Origin: Trichobilharzia szidati
Lineage: Eukaryota; Platyhelminthes; Trematoda; Strigeidida; Schistosomatidae
Assembly (NCBI GenBank): GCA_944472155.2
Contig: OX235273.1
Location: forward strand, 30,601,204-30,665,203
Reading direction: 5' to 3'
Length of the DNA stretch: 64,000 nt
The notes below the pieces were generated by a model. That model did no database searches, was not told the DNA's origin, and saw only the letters and a program-made list of their open reading frames with translations. Positions 1-12,371 of the stretch are shown here, in pieces; position 1 is the stretch's first letter; each line of letters starts with the position of its first letter. A program made the position numbers and the translations under genes.

Positions 1-1235
1 TTTCTTGTCAGCTTATACAATGTCTGTCTTTAGCTTCTCTTTTATATTCTAAATAGCTTGTTTCCGCTCACTTTTCCATCTCTTACTGTTCCAATGTTGT
101 TGTTGTAGCCAAGTCTTTTGGTTTACCGGTAGGCGTGGTTTTCCTCCATACATCAGCTGCATGGGCGATTTTTTTGTTGTACCCTGTATTGTGGCACGAT
201 TAACCAGTAATACCACCGGTAGGACAGATTCTCAGTTGCCTCTCTTCGCATCTAGCCACTCCTTGAGTGTACGATTATTCCTTTCTATTAGGCCGTTTGC
301 TTGAGGATGATACGGCGTCGCTCTAATTCTTTTAATACCCATTGCCTCCACACGAGTCTTGAACCTCTTGAGCATTCACTGTCATTTATGGTACACTATG
401 ATCCGCCACAATATGTCGAATTACTGCCTCGGTTACGGTCTTGGCGAGCCGATTTAAATTGCCACAACATTTACCCACCATGTGGTGTGTTCCGTCATCT
501 CCAAAATGTATTGATTTCCACTGAGTGTTTGAGAGAAAGGATTCATTATAACCACTGCCCCCAAGTCACCGACTGATGGTACAGGAATCATTTGTAGTAG
601 TGGTCGAATGCACTGATCACCCTTCATCAGTTAGGACTGTGGGCAAGCGAGTAGGTAGTTTGCAATATTGCTTCTCATATTAGGCCCGTACACACTTCGG
701 CTCACTAGATCGTATGTCCGTGAAACTCCTGTATGGGCTAGTCGGTGGCATTCTGAACTACCTTTCGACGAAGGCCCTTTGGCTACCTTCATTGTGTTGC
801 TAAGTAAAGACGCCGGGAGCGTTTAGTTTGAGTATATGTTTGTGGTGAACTGGCGTCTGCTGACGTCTCGATTTCTTTACCTTCACTTATCATCTGGATG
901 TTTGTTTCAAGAGTAGAGTTTGACTTCTGGAAGTGAACAAGATGTAAGGGATCTTGATCCAAAGCGTTTACTGCATATGCTACCTCTGGTAGTTCGGCCT
1001 CATTATTTGATCTCGGCAAGTAGTTGGTGATTACATTTTCTTCTCCTGGAATATGTCCAATCGTGAAATCATACTCTTGTAGGCGTAACATTCATCGTAA
1101 CAGCCTCCTTTGTGGGTCCGTTGCTGCTCTTAACCACGCTGAGTTTTGCGGTCGGTCTGAATGTGGAATCGGTGGCCAATTAGGTATGGTCTCCATTGTT
1201 CTAGCGCCCATACATTGGCTAAACTCTCCTTTAAC
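1..1235 (-). pseudogene. Ty3/gypsy LTR-retrotransposon pol remnant (RNase H + integrase)
   Basis: Reading the minus strand from 1235 down to 1 gives, in order, the end of an RNase H domain (motif LEQWRPYLIGHRF near 1190, then RLQEYDFTIGHIPGEEN at about 1040-1085), the integrase zinc-binding region (RLAHTGVSRTYDLVSRSVYG, about 690-755) and the integrase core with HPQANGLIERNNRTLKEW (about 256-312), which carries the last acidic residue of the DDE triad. This order is that of Ty3/gypsy pol. The frame changes near 1091 and there are stops in the integrase part, so the copy is dead. It continues beyond the left edge of the window. Schistosomes carry several gypsy-like families (Boudicca, Saci-2/3); I cannot assign this copy to one. 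Confidence 0.8.
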
Positions 1236-2159
1236 ACCATGGAATAATAATAATCATTGAAATGCCTTAAATACATAATGTTAACAACATAGGCCAGTTA
1301 TTTTTGAAATAGACTTTCTTTTAAGTTGTATTTTTAAGACCATAAAATGTCAGGCATAAAAGGAATAATCTAAATTAGTGAGGATATAAAATGTACATCT
1401 TAATAAGAATGGAAACAGCTGGTATAATTATAAAGATGAATGTTTCTCATCACCTAGGACTATTACAGTCAATACTTTGTGCATCAAGAATAATAAATGC
1501 GAATTTGATAATGGTAATTATGACGAGGAATAAAATGATCTTAATGTCAGATCTATTTTTTGCACTAAAAGCATAGTGGAAAAAATATGTTCCACTTAAG
1601 TTATTTGAGATTTAAGCTCCTATGGAGTGTAATTGCTGAAAATGTCTTCCACTCTCCTCTATGCCTGTAAAATTTACTAAGAATGAAACATACTACTGAA
1701 ACAAAGAAAAGTGGGTTTTTGAATTCGGCAAGAAATAATTATATACAGTTGTTGGACAATGCATTCATTCACAAGTCGAAGTGGTGACTACCTGAATTTA
1801 TGTGTTAATCATCGAAATGTTTCTTGAAATAACATTTAGAAATAAACGAAATTAGAAAATCCTATTTGTTCTATCAATGAATGTATTTAAAAGGAAGTGA
1901 AGTTCAGTGAAGAGTTACCCTTCTCAATCATATCATTCTCAAAACGCAACAATCGCATATATATATATATATATATATACTGAGGTAATGGAACTGACAC
2001 GATTGAGTAGATCCCAACTAAATTTGGAAGGGAATCAAGTTAAGATCATTGTCATAAGGAGTGGAAACATAGTGACTTGCTCCTCATGTTTCCTTTCTTA
2101 GCTGATATGTTTATGTCAAATTTAGAGAATCGTTCACGTAAAAACGTTGTCAGCGAACT
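1236..2159. other. AT-rich intergenic sequence, no gene seen
   Basis: No reading frame with recognisable protein features and no splice-bounded exon stands out here. The stretch is AT-rich and contains a short (TA)n microsatellite. Confidence 0.5.
1957..1979. repeat. (TA)n microsatellite
   Basis: About eleven uninterrupted TA dinucleotides. Confidence 0.9.
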
Positions 2160-2800
2160 CTCGTTCTACTGTAGATCTATGGACTATACTTCTATCTTGT
2201 ATAAGAATAACTTCAATAGTGAGGTCCTTCTCTAAACGTTCAATACGCCTCAGCCACAAACTGAGTTCACATACAAAACAGAGATACATAATACTTTATT
2301 ATTTCTTGATGTCCTGAATAACAAAAAGCCAAGATGGCAGTATGAGGTAGGGTAGTTTTCTGGATAATTCATAGGAAGGCCAATACATCCATTTCAGGTC
2401 GTCTGTTCCTCCTGGACACACAAATAAAAACTCATCAGTATTCCTATGTTTTATGCTATAAACATTTGTACAACCAACACTCTAAATGATGAAATGGAGA
2501 AAACAGAAGAGTTATGAAGATGGATATCCGGAACAATTTGTTAAATCCTCCATGATGAGAACATATAGAGAGAAATGCCTACAAACTTCGCAAAAGAAGC
2601 TTATAAATATGAATTTACCATACAAAAAAGATGGATGAGAATTAATTATCAGCAAATCGCAGTGTTGTATAGTAATATTAACTGATGAAAACTTTTCGAA
2701 AAAAATATAGTAGTCAGATGCTAATGCAAAATTCAAGTATGGGAATAGTATTCAGACGTTAACACCAACATGCACAATGACTCTTACTGTCAGAATATTA
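2160..2800 (+). pseudogene. Penelope-like element remnant (RT thumb to linker)
   Basis: The plus strand read across frames gives a sequence like the C-terminal half of Penelope-like reverse transcriptases. There is a TEFTYKTEIHNTLLFLDVL block (about 2260-2320), then the segment ending in CTTNTLNDEMEKTEEL (about 2470-2515), and in the next frame SSMMRTYREKCLQT (about 2545-2590) followed by INMNLPYKKDG (about 2605-2640), where intact relatives have a LPFKGD motif. Frames shift several times and stops are common, so this is an old inactive copy. It shares its domain order with the better preserved copies at 33.0 kb and 54.3 kb. Confidence 0.65.
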
Positions 2801-2826
2801 TTCCGTTGGAACCCGTTGTCTGTATC

Positions 2827-3000
2827 ACACCACCACCACCACAACCACCACACTACTACACCACTACTACTACTAATCATAATAATAATGACAATGATGA
2901 TAATAGTGACAGTAATAGAAGTAGTAGTAATGATAATAATACTGCTTACTATCATGAAAATGCTAGATTTAATGTAGATAATATTAAAAGGGATTAGAAT
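2827..3000. repeat. Low-complexity (ACC)n and (AAT/GATAAT)n tract
   Basis: A CACCACCAC-rich run (about 2828-2870) passes into TAATAATAATGA-type repeats. Open frames here (poly-His, poly-Asn) come from the repeat and not from a gene. Confidence 0.8.
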
Positions 3001-3266
3001 GCTGATGATGATTGAAGATAGTTGTAAGGACGACTATTGCTATTATTCATTTTATAATTGTTGTAATTTGTGTAGGTGTAGCTGAGACGGTGAGCGAAGA
3101 TTGTATTGCAAATATCATCCATCCATCACATTGATTGTCATCCTCATGTGCTGTCGGTCGAGCCAATCAATCAATCTGTCTACGACGAATCGACTAGATT
3201 TCGTAGAATGAATGCTGATCGGCACGATTTCAAATTGCTCTCTCTCTCGCTTGCTCGCTCGCTCAA
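3001..3266 (+). repeat. Diverged copy of an amplified-locus module
   Basis: This stretch matches 10963-11200, 23442-23680 and 34080-34330 (shared features: GAAGATAGTTGTAAGGAC, the ATTTTATAATT stretch, GACTAG-TTTCGTAGAATGAAT). It is the leftmost and most diverged copy of that module. In the other copies the module ends in a short CACTTACTTGCTTACTTAC seed; here it runs into the long TTAC array. Confidence 0.75.
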
Positions 3267-4068
<802 letters not shown>

Positions 4069-4183
4069 CACAAATATTCTCCTACAGATCTACGAACTAC
4101 AAAATAGGAGAAAATATCTTGTTTATTTAAATACCCCACACTTTCGCTTATGTATATGTATATAGCTAAATATGTAACGACAG

Positions 4184-4410
4184 AAGGCACGAGTCAGGCA
4201 ACAGATCATTTATTATGGAAATCAACGCATATTTATGTATTTCATGTACATTACTATGGATATTTAAACAAACAAACACAGTCTTCCGATTGGTTGTTTC
4301 TCACGTAAAGTTAATCTTTCATCTATTTGTGACTCTTTCTTGAATGTCAAATCCTCTGCATCCTGTTAACTGTATCCGCCTACGCAAAGTATGCTGTGGT
4401 CGGTTTTGAA
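4184..4410 (-). mobile_element. RTE-type LINE 5' region fragment
   Basis: The reverse complement matches the 5' untranslated region of the RTE copy at about 39040-39240. Shared blocks include the TTAACTTT-ATGAGAAACAACCAATCG segment, the ATGTACAT-AAAT-ATAAATATG segment, and the CTGTTGCCTG-CTTCTG motif just before the ORF start in the full copy. No ORF part follows on this side. It lies at the left edge of the amplified locus in the orientation opposite to the copy at the right edge. Confidence 0.65.
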
Positions 4411-4789
4411 TCAATCTTTGTTCACATTTTCTCACGACAAATCTTGGGAACGTAAATATTGACGTAAATTACTGCCTACCGATTTGGCTAGTAGACAGCT
4501 CTCACCACATATATATGCGAGACAAAAATATGTGAAGGGTGAAGCATCACATAGCATAATCGAGTGAATTTCATAAACCAAAATAACCATTTCACTTATA
4601 TTATCGACGTGCAAAATACATATAATAATAACCAAGTTCAAACAAATTCTGATAGAAACCGTCATTGCATAAGAACATGCAATAAAACACACTAAATTCT
4701 ATTTGAAGGCATAAGGTATGAATAATGCTCCCATAATTCAATAGTGAGTGCATTAGAAACAGAATACTATATGTGTATTTGAACATTCT
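4411..4789. other. Unassigned AT-rich sequence
   Basis: No gene or recognisable element seen. The right end (about 4750-4789) resembles the ACATTCTGTTT-type stretch that also precedes the 33830-33960 module copy. Confidence 0.4.
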
Positions 4790-5297
4790 GTTTCGTGTCG
4801 TTTAGATTAGTAAACGAAAATCACACGTTCGGTGATTGATTGGTTAAAGAATGTAAACTGTATAGATAGATATAAATAGCTGTTTGATCACTTGAAGAAA
4901 ATATACCTTGACTTCCGTGTCTCGCCTTCTGCTGTTCCAGTGCAAGTGGTAGTTGTAGTTGTGGTGGTAGTGATTTATTAATATTATGTGATTGACATGC
5001 TCAACCTTGTCATCATTACCGCATTACGTTGAAAGAAATATGAAAATAACACTGCAATTCCTATTTTTATAGTTACACTTATTAGTAGTATTAAAATTAT
5101 CGTTATTATTACTATTATTATTACGATTATTATTGTTATTATTACACTCTTGCTTAGTAATCTTATTATTATTAATTACATCTTGCTTGTTGCTTGTAAT
5201 CCTCAACAGTTGGTCGACTGATTGGTCTACTCAGTCTGCAGGGACGGCATGTTGACAGTGCTAGTGGTCACCGTGAGTAGTGAGATGATGCTGATGA
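4790..5297 (-). repeat. Inverted copy of 6965-7460
   Basis: The minus strand here reproduces 6965-7460, including the ATCAGCATCATCTCACTACT start, the ATAATAATTA-rich tract and the GGAACAGCA-AGGCGAGACACGGAAG block. A third, shorter copy lies at 33950-34080. The junction with the gene-copy-1 unit falls at about 5290-5298, where the sequence switches within CTGATGACAGACAA. Confidence 0.8.
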
Positions 5298-5515
5298 CAG
5301 ACAATTGAGTGAAAAAGAAGAAGTCTGAAAGGTGTGATTTGGATAATGCAAGTGTATTTATTATTAGTAAGTTGTACAGAGGATATCTATCTAAAAGTAC
5401 ACATTGTCCACCGTCTTCAAATCAATGATGACAGTATTTTCTTCACGCAGGAAAGCTTGTTTGAATAATGACGTGTTCTGTTTAATTAGTCAATTGATGT
5501 CTGCTGCGTTAATGT

Positions 5516-6171
5516 TTAATGTCTTCGGCAGCCTTTACAGCAGCCACCTGGACAATTTCCACCTCGGCATCCACGGCATCCACAACACCCTCCACGGCAT
5601 TTAGGGCATCCACCAGGACAGCCAGGACAACCACTGTTTGCTGCTGCTGCTGCTGGTTCTGGAACTGGACCTGCAATAACTGAAATCACAAAACAACAAA
5701 ACACCACAATTTAATACTCAGTCATTACTCGCTTCATACATTCACTCACCCACTCACTCACTCACCCACTCACTCACTCACTCACTCACTCACTGACCCA
5801 CTGACACGTTCTATCACCAACTCTGTCACTCCTTCATTCATTGTCTCATCAATTAAGGTAGCATGTATTGACATCATTTCTACTGAGTGAATGTGTTATT
5901 TGTCTGTCTGCATTGTCTATCTCTTCTCTTATTTATGTCAACGAGTGATCATGGTCATGACGTTGATGTTGATGATGACGTGGAGTAGGAAGAGGAGCAG
6001 CCGGAGGAGAAGGAGGAGGAGGAGACGCAGGAGGAATACTTACCTCCCATTTCGAATCCCAGTGATGCAACGAGTACAACTAAGACGAGCTGAAATGAAA
6101 ATGCCCATCAGGAAGGAAGGCATACAATATTATACAACCAGAGTATTCTAACATACAGTGAACATCTGCAT
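5516..6171 (-). CDS. Cys/Gly-rich secreted peptide, copy 1 (three exons)
   Basis: Exons on the minus strand: 6171-6157 (15 nt), 6089-6044 (46 nt) and 5679-5516 (164 nt with the TAA stop). Donors are ACT/GTATGT and GGGAG/GTAAGT; acceptors are TTTCAG in both cases, and phases join exactly. The precursor is 74 aa: MQMFT from exon 1, LVLVVLVASLGFEMG from exon 2, then VIAGPVPEP, a run of five Ala, NSG, and a C-terminal domain with 12 Cys in about 38 residues ending GCRRH. The first 22 or so residues form a signal peptide, with a likely cut after VIA. A TATA box lies at 6218-6225 and a poly(A) signal at 5357-5362. The family is not recognised; secretion is inferred, function unknown. Confidence 0.85.
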
Positions 6172-6217
6172 TGTCGTTTACTGTCAACTTGAAGCTACCT
6201 ACTCACATACACCGTGC

Positions 6218-6225
6218 TTTTTATA
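6218..6225 (-). promoter_or_regulatory. TATA box of peptide gene copy 1
   Basis: TATAAAAA on the minus strand, 47 bp upstream of the ATG, inside a GGAGTATAAAAAGCACGGTG block that is unchanged in all six copies. Confidence 0.85.
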
Positions 6226-6347
6226 CTCCTCGAAGTTAACCTGTCGAGCGAACCCGTGGTCACACTCGAAGTCAGCTGATCAGTAATCAATCAGTGGAAT
6301 CAACGAGTACGCGTAATGTGAAATGGTTTGATTGACATGCTCACTCG

Positions 6348-6369
6348 AACGATCGACCGCTCGATCGTT
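6348..6369. promoter_or_regulatory. Perfect 9-bp dyad upstream of copy 1
   Basis: AACGATCGA and TCGATCGTT arms separated by 4 bp, about 120 bp upstream of the TATA box. The same position is symmetric in copies 2, 3 and 6 and broken in 4 and 5. A binding-site role is inferred only. Confidence 0.4.
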
Positions 6370-6762
6370 TGGAAGATCGATGACTTGTTCACCAGGTGGC
6401 TGAATCGCTCGCTGGCTCGCTTGCTCGCTCACTCGCCAGCCTGGCAATTCATTTTTCCCTTTCACCTATTCACCATGTGATGAACAAATAAGTCATCTTT
6501 GTATTTGTGGCTCAGTCCGTCATTGCATCTGGTTGGTTGGTTGGTTGATTGGTTGGTTCGTACATCCGTTGGTTGATTAGTTCTTCAGCTCGTTGGTTAT
6601 TCATTTAGTTGGTGGGCCGATGCATGCGTCTTAATCCCCATTTTGGAATAGTTTCAATTGATTGATTGACTCGCTGACTGACGTGGATAAACTGGAAAAC
6701 ACTTTGCATTCTGCAATTCCTAAATGCAAACTTTGCTTAGTCGCCGTCATTCGGCGGACAAA

Positions 6763-6808
6763 GCCAGATAGCTGGATTCTAATCTCTGTCATGTCAATCT
6801 CACCTACT

Positions 6809-6839
<31 letters not shown>

Positions 6840-9800
6840 CTGGCTGGCTGGCCGGATAGCTGGATACACACCATTTCGTTCTTCTCCCCAAATTCAAATG
6901 TCCTCGAAAAGATGCACACCACTGCACTGCACTCTTCTGCACTACACTACACTACACTGCACTGTCATCAGCATCATCTCACTACTCACAGTGACCACTA
7001 GCACTGTCACCATGCCGTCCCTGCAGACTGAGTAGACCAATCAGTCAACCAACTGTTGAGGATTACAAGCAACAAGCAAGATGTAATTAAAAATAATAAG
7101 ATTACTAAGCAAAAGTGTAATCATAATAATATTAATAATAATGACAACAGTAATAACGATAATATTAATACTACTACTAATAAGTGTAACTATAAAAATA
7201 GAAATCACAGTGTTGGTTTTCATATTTCTTTCAACGATAATGTGGCAAAGATGACAAGGTTGAGCATGTCAATCACATAATATTAATAAATCACTACCAT
7301 TACAACTACAACTACGACTGCCACTGCCACTGGAACAGCACAAGGCGAGACACGGAAGCCAACGTGTATTTTCTTCAAGTGATCGAACAGCTATTTACAT
7401 CTATCTATACAGTTTACATTCTTTTACCAATCAATCAGCGAGTGTGTGATTTTCGTTATTTTTTTCGTTGGTACTTTACAGTTTACATCAGTTTTAATTT
7501 ATGTTTCCGGACTTCTAAAAGGCTGGACTCACACTGTGATCATTGATTATAGATGATCACTCACTTTGAGCCACTACTCATCAGCTTGAATTACACACTG
7601 GTGAGGGATTCGGGAGCTTAAGAAAACATTCTCATGAACGATCCTTCTATTCTTATCCATCACTGATAACCTCGGCTTTGAAGAAATGTGACAGGTCATA
7701 ACTTATGTAGTCATTACCCTTAAGAAGTGGGGAGATAAAACTAGATGGATATCCACAGGAATATATCGAAGATTCCAGGAAAGAATGATCCACAGGTATT
7801 GGTATGCTGCTGATGAGCATTTGATTTTTTCATGAATAGACAGAGATTCCACAATGTGCAAAAGTTGGTAGGAGAACGGGCTTGCAGTGCGCTGTGCACA
7901 GATGTTCGCATTTGTTTACTCATTATCCACCGCATATTTACAATGTATACGAATAGACAAAACATACCAAGCGGTAGCTAAGTAAAAGGATTTAGTTTAG
8001 ACAATTGGTCTCGACTCCCAGACTGCACTCTAGATTGACAGTATTTGACTTTTAGACTATTAAGGAGTGATACTCAGAATGACGGTCGAGTTTTTATGGA
8101 GTTGTGAAGAAACCAATGAGCATTAATGAAAGACGGTCACCTGAACGTGCTTTCAATTGTATGTCTGTTTCTAAAAACTTGAGTCTTCTCCCGGATCTAT
8201 GAAGATTTCGTTGATATATGAATGACTACCTGACAATTATCATACGGAGTTTATGGGTATGTTATATCGGTTCTTGTATCGTGCAAATGTAGGGAAATAG
8301 TCCTAGGGATTTAGTCTTAGACATGAAACAATCTCCTATGTGTATGATATTGTGTATAGCCAATGATTCCTTGACAATATAATTCAGCAATTTCCACTGT
8401 ATTAGAGAACAAAAGGCGATATCCGCTCATTGTAATTGAGACAAGTGATATGAGTTAGTAGAACTGTTTTCGCATTTACATGGGTAGGTTCAATCCACAA
8501 ATCGAAAATTACTAGAAACATGCATAACTGAGACAGATCACGTGCACATCAAATAATCGAAAGAAGGGAAAGAAAGAGATGTGAATGTCAATACAGACTA
8601 ATAACTTACCTGGACGGTTAGCCGGTAGAGTCTGGTTCTCATATAAGAGAAGATGAGTGATTCACTTTCCTTGTGGTCATTAACACATATGGGATATGCA
8701 ATAATACGGATGTGAGTTGTAACTATGTAGACTGGAAATGAAAACAACAACATCTGTGAGCTGTCGATAATACCTAAGTCACGTCTCATAATCTAACCGT
8801 CAAACCTGGTTCAATGACCATTCACTGTTTAGATTACAGTAACTATATTGACTTAAACATCTAGATCGTCACTAGAGGTTTTCAACCTGCGACGTTCTCC
8901 AGTAGCACCATCTATTCATAGTCAGTCAGCACATGTTGCAAGGTGCCACTTCATATTCCAAATAAACGTATCTAATATGGAATATCATGATGAGAGTAAC
9001 TGAGTGGGATTCATTGGACCTGAACATTAGGTGCAGAGGTTCCAAAAATAGATTATGTTACAACATCTGTGGCGTTGAATGTGTGACAAAAATCGATAGT
9101 TCATAGTTTGATTCAAATTATTCCGATTTCATTAGGTGACTTGTTTCTTCTCGACTATTCTCCCTTAATTATTGTAGGTCAATTAAGATGGAAGATGTTT
9201 GGTGGACGAAAAGTTTAGCTGTTTCTCGGGGAGTGTATCACAATCGTTTGGCTTCTTTTTAGTTCAAATATCCAATGCCTAATTTAGAATGTCCCTGAAG
9301 GCTAACTTATCCTCTAAACATGGTGAATAGAAAAGCCAACACAAAACGTTAGAAATTGAAACAATCCATTACTCGTATACATTAGTAATTAGAAGTCACT
9401 CACAAAGTTAATCACTGGAATATACATATACCTAAAACGTAATGTATTGAGTTCTGAAGATTATGCAAGAGAATTCAGAGAAAATGTTGTTCTTATCAAC
9501 TAAGTCCTGTTCATTTGATTCACTCAAGTATTATTGTACTAGAACATTTGAACTAGGGATTATTTCCGTTTTTTTTATTGTATAATACAATGTTACACAT
9601 AATCAATTCAGTTATGTATACGCCTAAAACTGACGATTCCTTAGTTTATAGACATTGATACCATAGTGAGAAGGATACTTACCTCTTCTAGACATTTGGG
9701 GAACAAGATCAAATTACACTTCATGCCTTATTTTAATTCCACGTAATAGTAATGAAATGAAATGTGATAAAATATTTTTGTTTGTACTTACATTGAAGGA

Positions 9801-11780
9801 CTTTTAAGTAGAAGAGCAGGAGGTGTTAAAGAGAATCACATCTTTGTAAGCTGGCACAGAAGTACCGGAAAGGCTTTCTGTGAGGAGATGAATTTGAACC
9901 TATATACTCAGTGGAATAATGCACATATGTTCACCACTAGGCGATTTCTCGGCGGATTGGAATGCTTTGAAATACTGCTAGCCTGTTCATCAGAAGTAGG
10001 ATAGTATTTTCCGAATCGAAAATTACTCCTAATCTCATGTAACTGCATAGTTCAGTGATGTGATGGATGGCATACACGCTGTTCATGCATATGACGTTAA
10101 ACGCACCTCTAGCTCCGCGTTACCTTGTAGGAACGAGTTATTTTCCCCTAGAAACAAATCAATCATCTTAAACCTGGGTGTAGTAATCTCAACTATCCTG
10201 AGTAACGGTTAGGTTTCAATGATTTTGCTGTGAGGAGGACTTGATTAATTAATATTTGTAACTACTTTGTTCTGTGGGAAACAAACGCCTGAAATCGATC
10301 TTGTACAGCACTTGAAAGTGAAACAAATCAAAGATGTTCTGACAGTTACGAGATTGGTCCCTGTCTAGTCTAAACTGTTAGCATAAAAAATACATAAGAG
10401 TTAAAATCAACTGGCGAATAATTGCTCCTAAAGAAAAGTAAGTCGATTTAGGAATACGAGGCTGAGCAGTTGACAATGCAGGAAAGAACATAAAGAAATA
10501 CGAAATGGAGGAAAAATATGCATACATGTTTCGTCCATGTAAAGTGTTAAATGAATTACAGAAATTAACTTGTAGCCTATCACATTATTCGAATAATAGT
10601 ACAGATAATTTACAAACTGAGCGGCATTCCCCTCTCAAGACAGTGATATTACATGCCTGTAAACCTAAGTGCCATATATCTACTAATATGTCAATAAAAT
10701 TGCATCGATACACAGAACATAAAAACATATCATTCGTCGGTGAAAGGAAGAAGAATCATGAAGACAGTGGCGGATATTCCGTATAAAATATAATAGGGGA
10801 AAGCAAAATATATCCAGAAAAACATACATAAAACAAAATCAACATAATATGACAATCTACAAATAGAGCAGAAACTAAAAAATTATATATGTTAAATTAC
10901 AAAGAAGAAGGAAAAATCAATGAGACAGCGAATGATCGTTTGAGTGAGCATGTCAAAACGATCATGACTGAAGATAGTTGTAAGGACTATTAATATTAAT
11001 TTTATAATTACTGCAATTTTTGTAAGTATAGTGGTGGCGGTGGCGGTGGCGGTGGCGTGCGATATTTGCATTGCGAATACAACCCATCATATTCATTTTC
11101 CTCATGTGCCATTGACTGAGCCAATCTATCCAGGACGAATTGACTAGGTTTCGTAGAATGAATCCTGAGTGTCACGACCTCGAATCACTCACTCACTTAC
11201 TTGCTTACTTACTGTGGTGTGCCAGGCATTGATTAGACAGCAGCAATACTATACTATATTAACATGACAGAACGAAACCATCCTTGTATAACTGCAGCTG
11301 CAGCAGAAGAATGTATGATGTTTCGATTTTATTCATCCAGGAAGCATTTCACCCATTGCACCAATCAAACAACCAATCAGTCAATCAATAAATTCAACTG
11401 TTCTTCCTTGTACTCACTCATCATCTTCATACATTATCTTCTGAAATATTTCTTCACATCGATGTGACTCTTCATTGATGCATAACTACGATGAATTCAA
11501 GAGAGAGAGGGAGGAAGAGAGGAGGAGACAGAGTTTGAAACAGAGACAGAGAATAGGAAGTATGTGGTGAGTGTGTGAATAGCTTGTGGATGAATGTGAG
11601 GTATAGAGAGGAAGCGATAGAGCAGCCAATCCGTGTGTGTGTGTGTATGTGTATGTGTGAATGTGAGATTGATTCACAGATCTGGGATGCATCCGATTTA
11701 TACTAGAATTAATAAGACTGTCTGTTCCCTGATTTCGCTGAGAATTTTCGCACAGCGAGCTAGCTAGCTATCTCACTTTG
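6763..11780. other. Divergent spacer between gene copies 1 and 2
   Basis: This is the non-palindromic centre between the inverted arms of copies 1 and 2; it is repeated almost unchanged at 19255-24262. The middle part (about 7460-10960) is absent from the spacer of copies 5/6. I see no long gene. Simple tracts include (CTGG)n at 6810-6850, (GGTGGC)n at about 11030-11056 and (GT)n near 11632. The plus-strand frame at 10505-10786 and others have no supporting signals. A minus-strand exon candidate is listed separately at 8610-8731. Confidence 0.6.
8610..8731 (-). other. Candidate internal exon, unknown gene (spacer copy A)
   Basis: On the minus strand a good acceptor (GTTTTCATTTCCAG) is followed by 122 nt open in one frame and then the consensus donor CCAG/GTAAGT. 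The peptide starts YIVTTHIRIIAYPICVND and ends RTRLYRLTVQ. The exon starts in phase with two spare bases and ends on a codon boundary. Two more consensus minus-strand donors lie upstream at 9677-9682 and 9786-9791. No start exon, promoter or poly(A) signal was found to complete a gene, so this may be chance. Confidence 0.3.
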
Positions 11781-12168
11781 TCCGCCGAATGACGGCGACT
11801 AAGCAAAGTTTGCATTTAGGAATTGCAGAATGCAAAGTGTTTTCCAGTTTATCCACGTCAGTCAGCGAGTCAATCAATCAATTGAAACTATTCCAAAATG
11901 GGGATTAAGACGCATGCATCGGCCCACCAACTAAATGAATAACCAACGAGCTGAAGAACTAATCAACCAACGGATGTACGAACCAACCAATCAACCAACC
12001 AACCAACCAGATGCAATGACGGACTGAGCCACAAATACAAAGATGACTTATTTGTTCATCACATGGTGAATAGGTGAAAGGGAAAAATGAATTGCCAGGC
12101 TGGCGAGTGAGCGAGCAAGCGAGCAGCGAGCGATTCAGCCACCTGGTGAACAAGTCATCGATCTTCCA

Positions 12169-12190
12169 AACGATCGAGCGGTCGATCGTT
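12169..12190. promoter_or_regulatory. Perfect 9-bp dyad upstream of copy 2
   Basis: AACGATCGA-GCGG-TCGATCGTT, ending 128 bp before the TATA box. Confidence 0.4.
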
Positions 12191-12317
12191 CGAGTGAGCA
12201 TGTCAATCAAACCATTTCACATTACGCGTACTCGTTGATTCCATTCCACTGATTGATTACTGATCAGCTGACTTCGAGTGTGACCACGGGTTCGCTCGAC
12301 AGGTTAACTTCGAGGAG

Positions 12318-12325
12318 TATAAAAA
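12318..12325 (+). promoter_or_regulatory. TATA box of peptide gene copy 2
   Basis: TATAAAAA, 47 bp before the exon-1 ATG at 12372. The start of transcription is expected near 12348, giving a 5' leader of about 25 nt. Confidence 0.85.
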
Positions 12326-12371
12326 GCACGGTGTATGTGAGTAGGTAGCTTCAAGTTGACAGTAAACGACA

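Noticed and set aside
10505..10786. 93-aa frame in the spacer, also at 22984
   Set aside because: No promoter, splice or protein features. Conservation equals that of the whole duplicated spacer.
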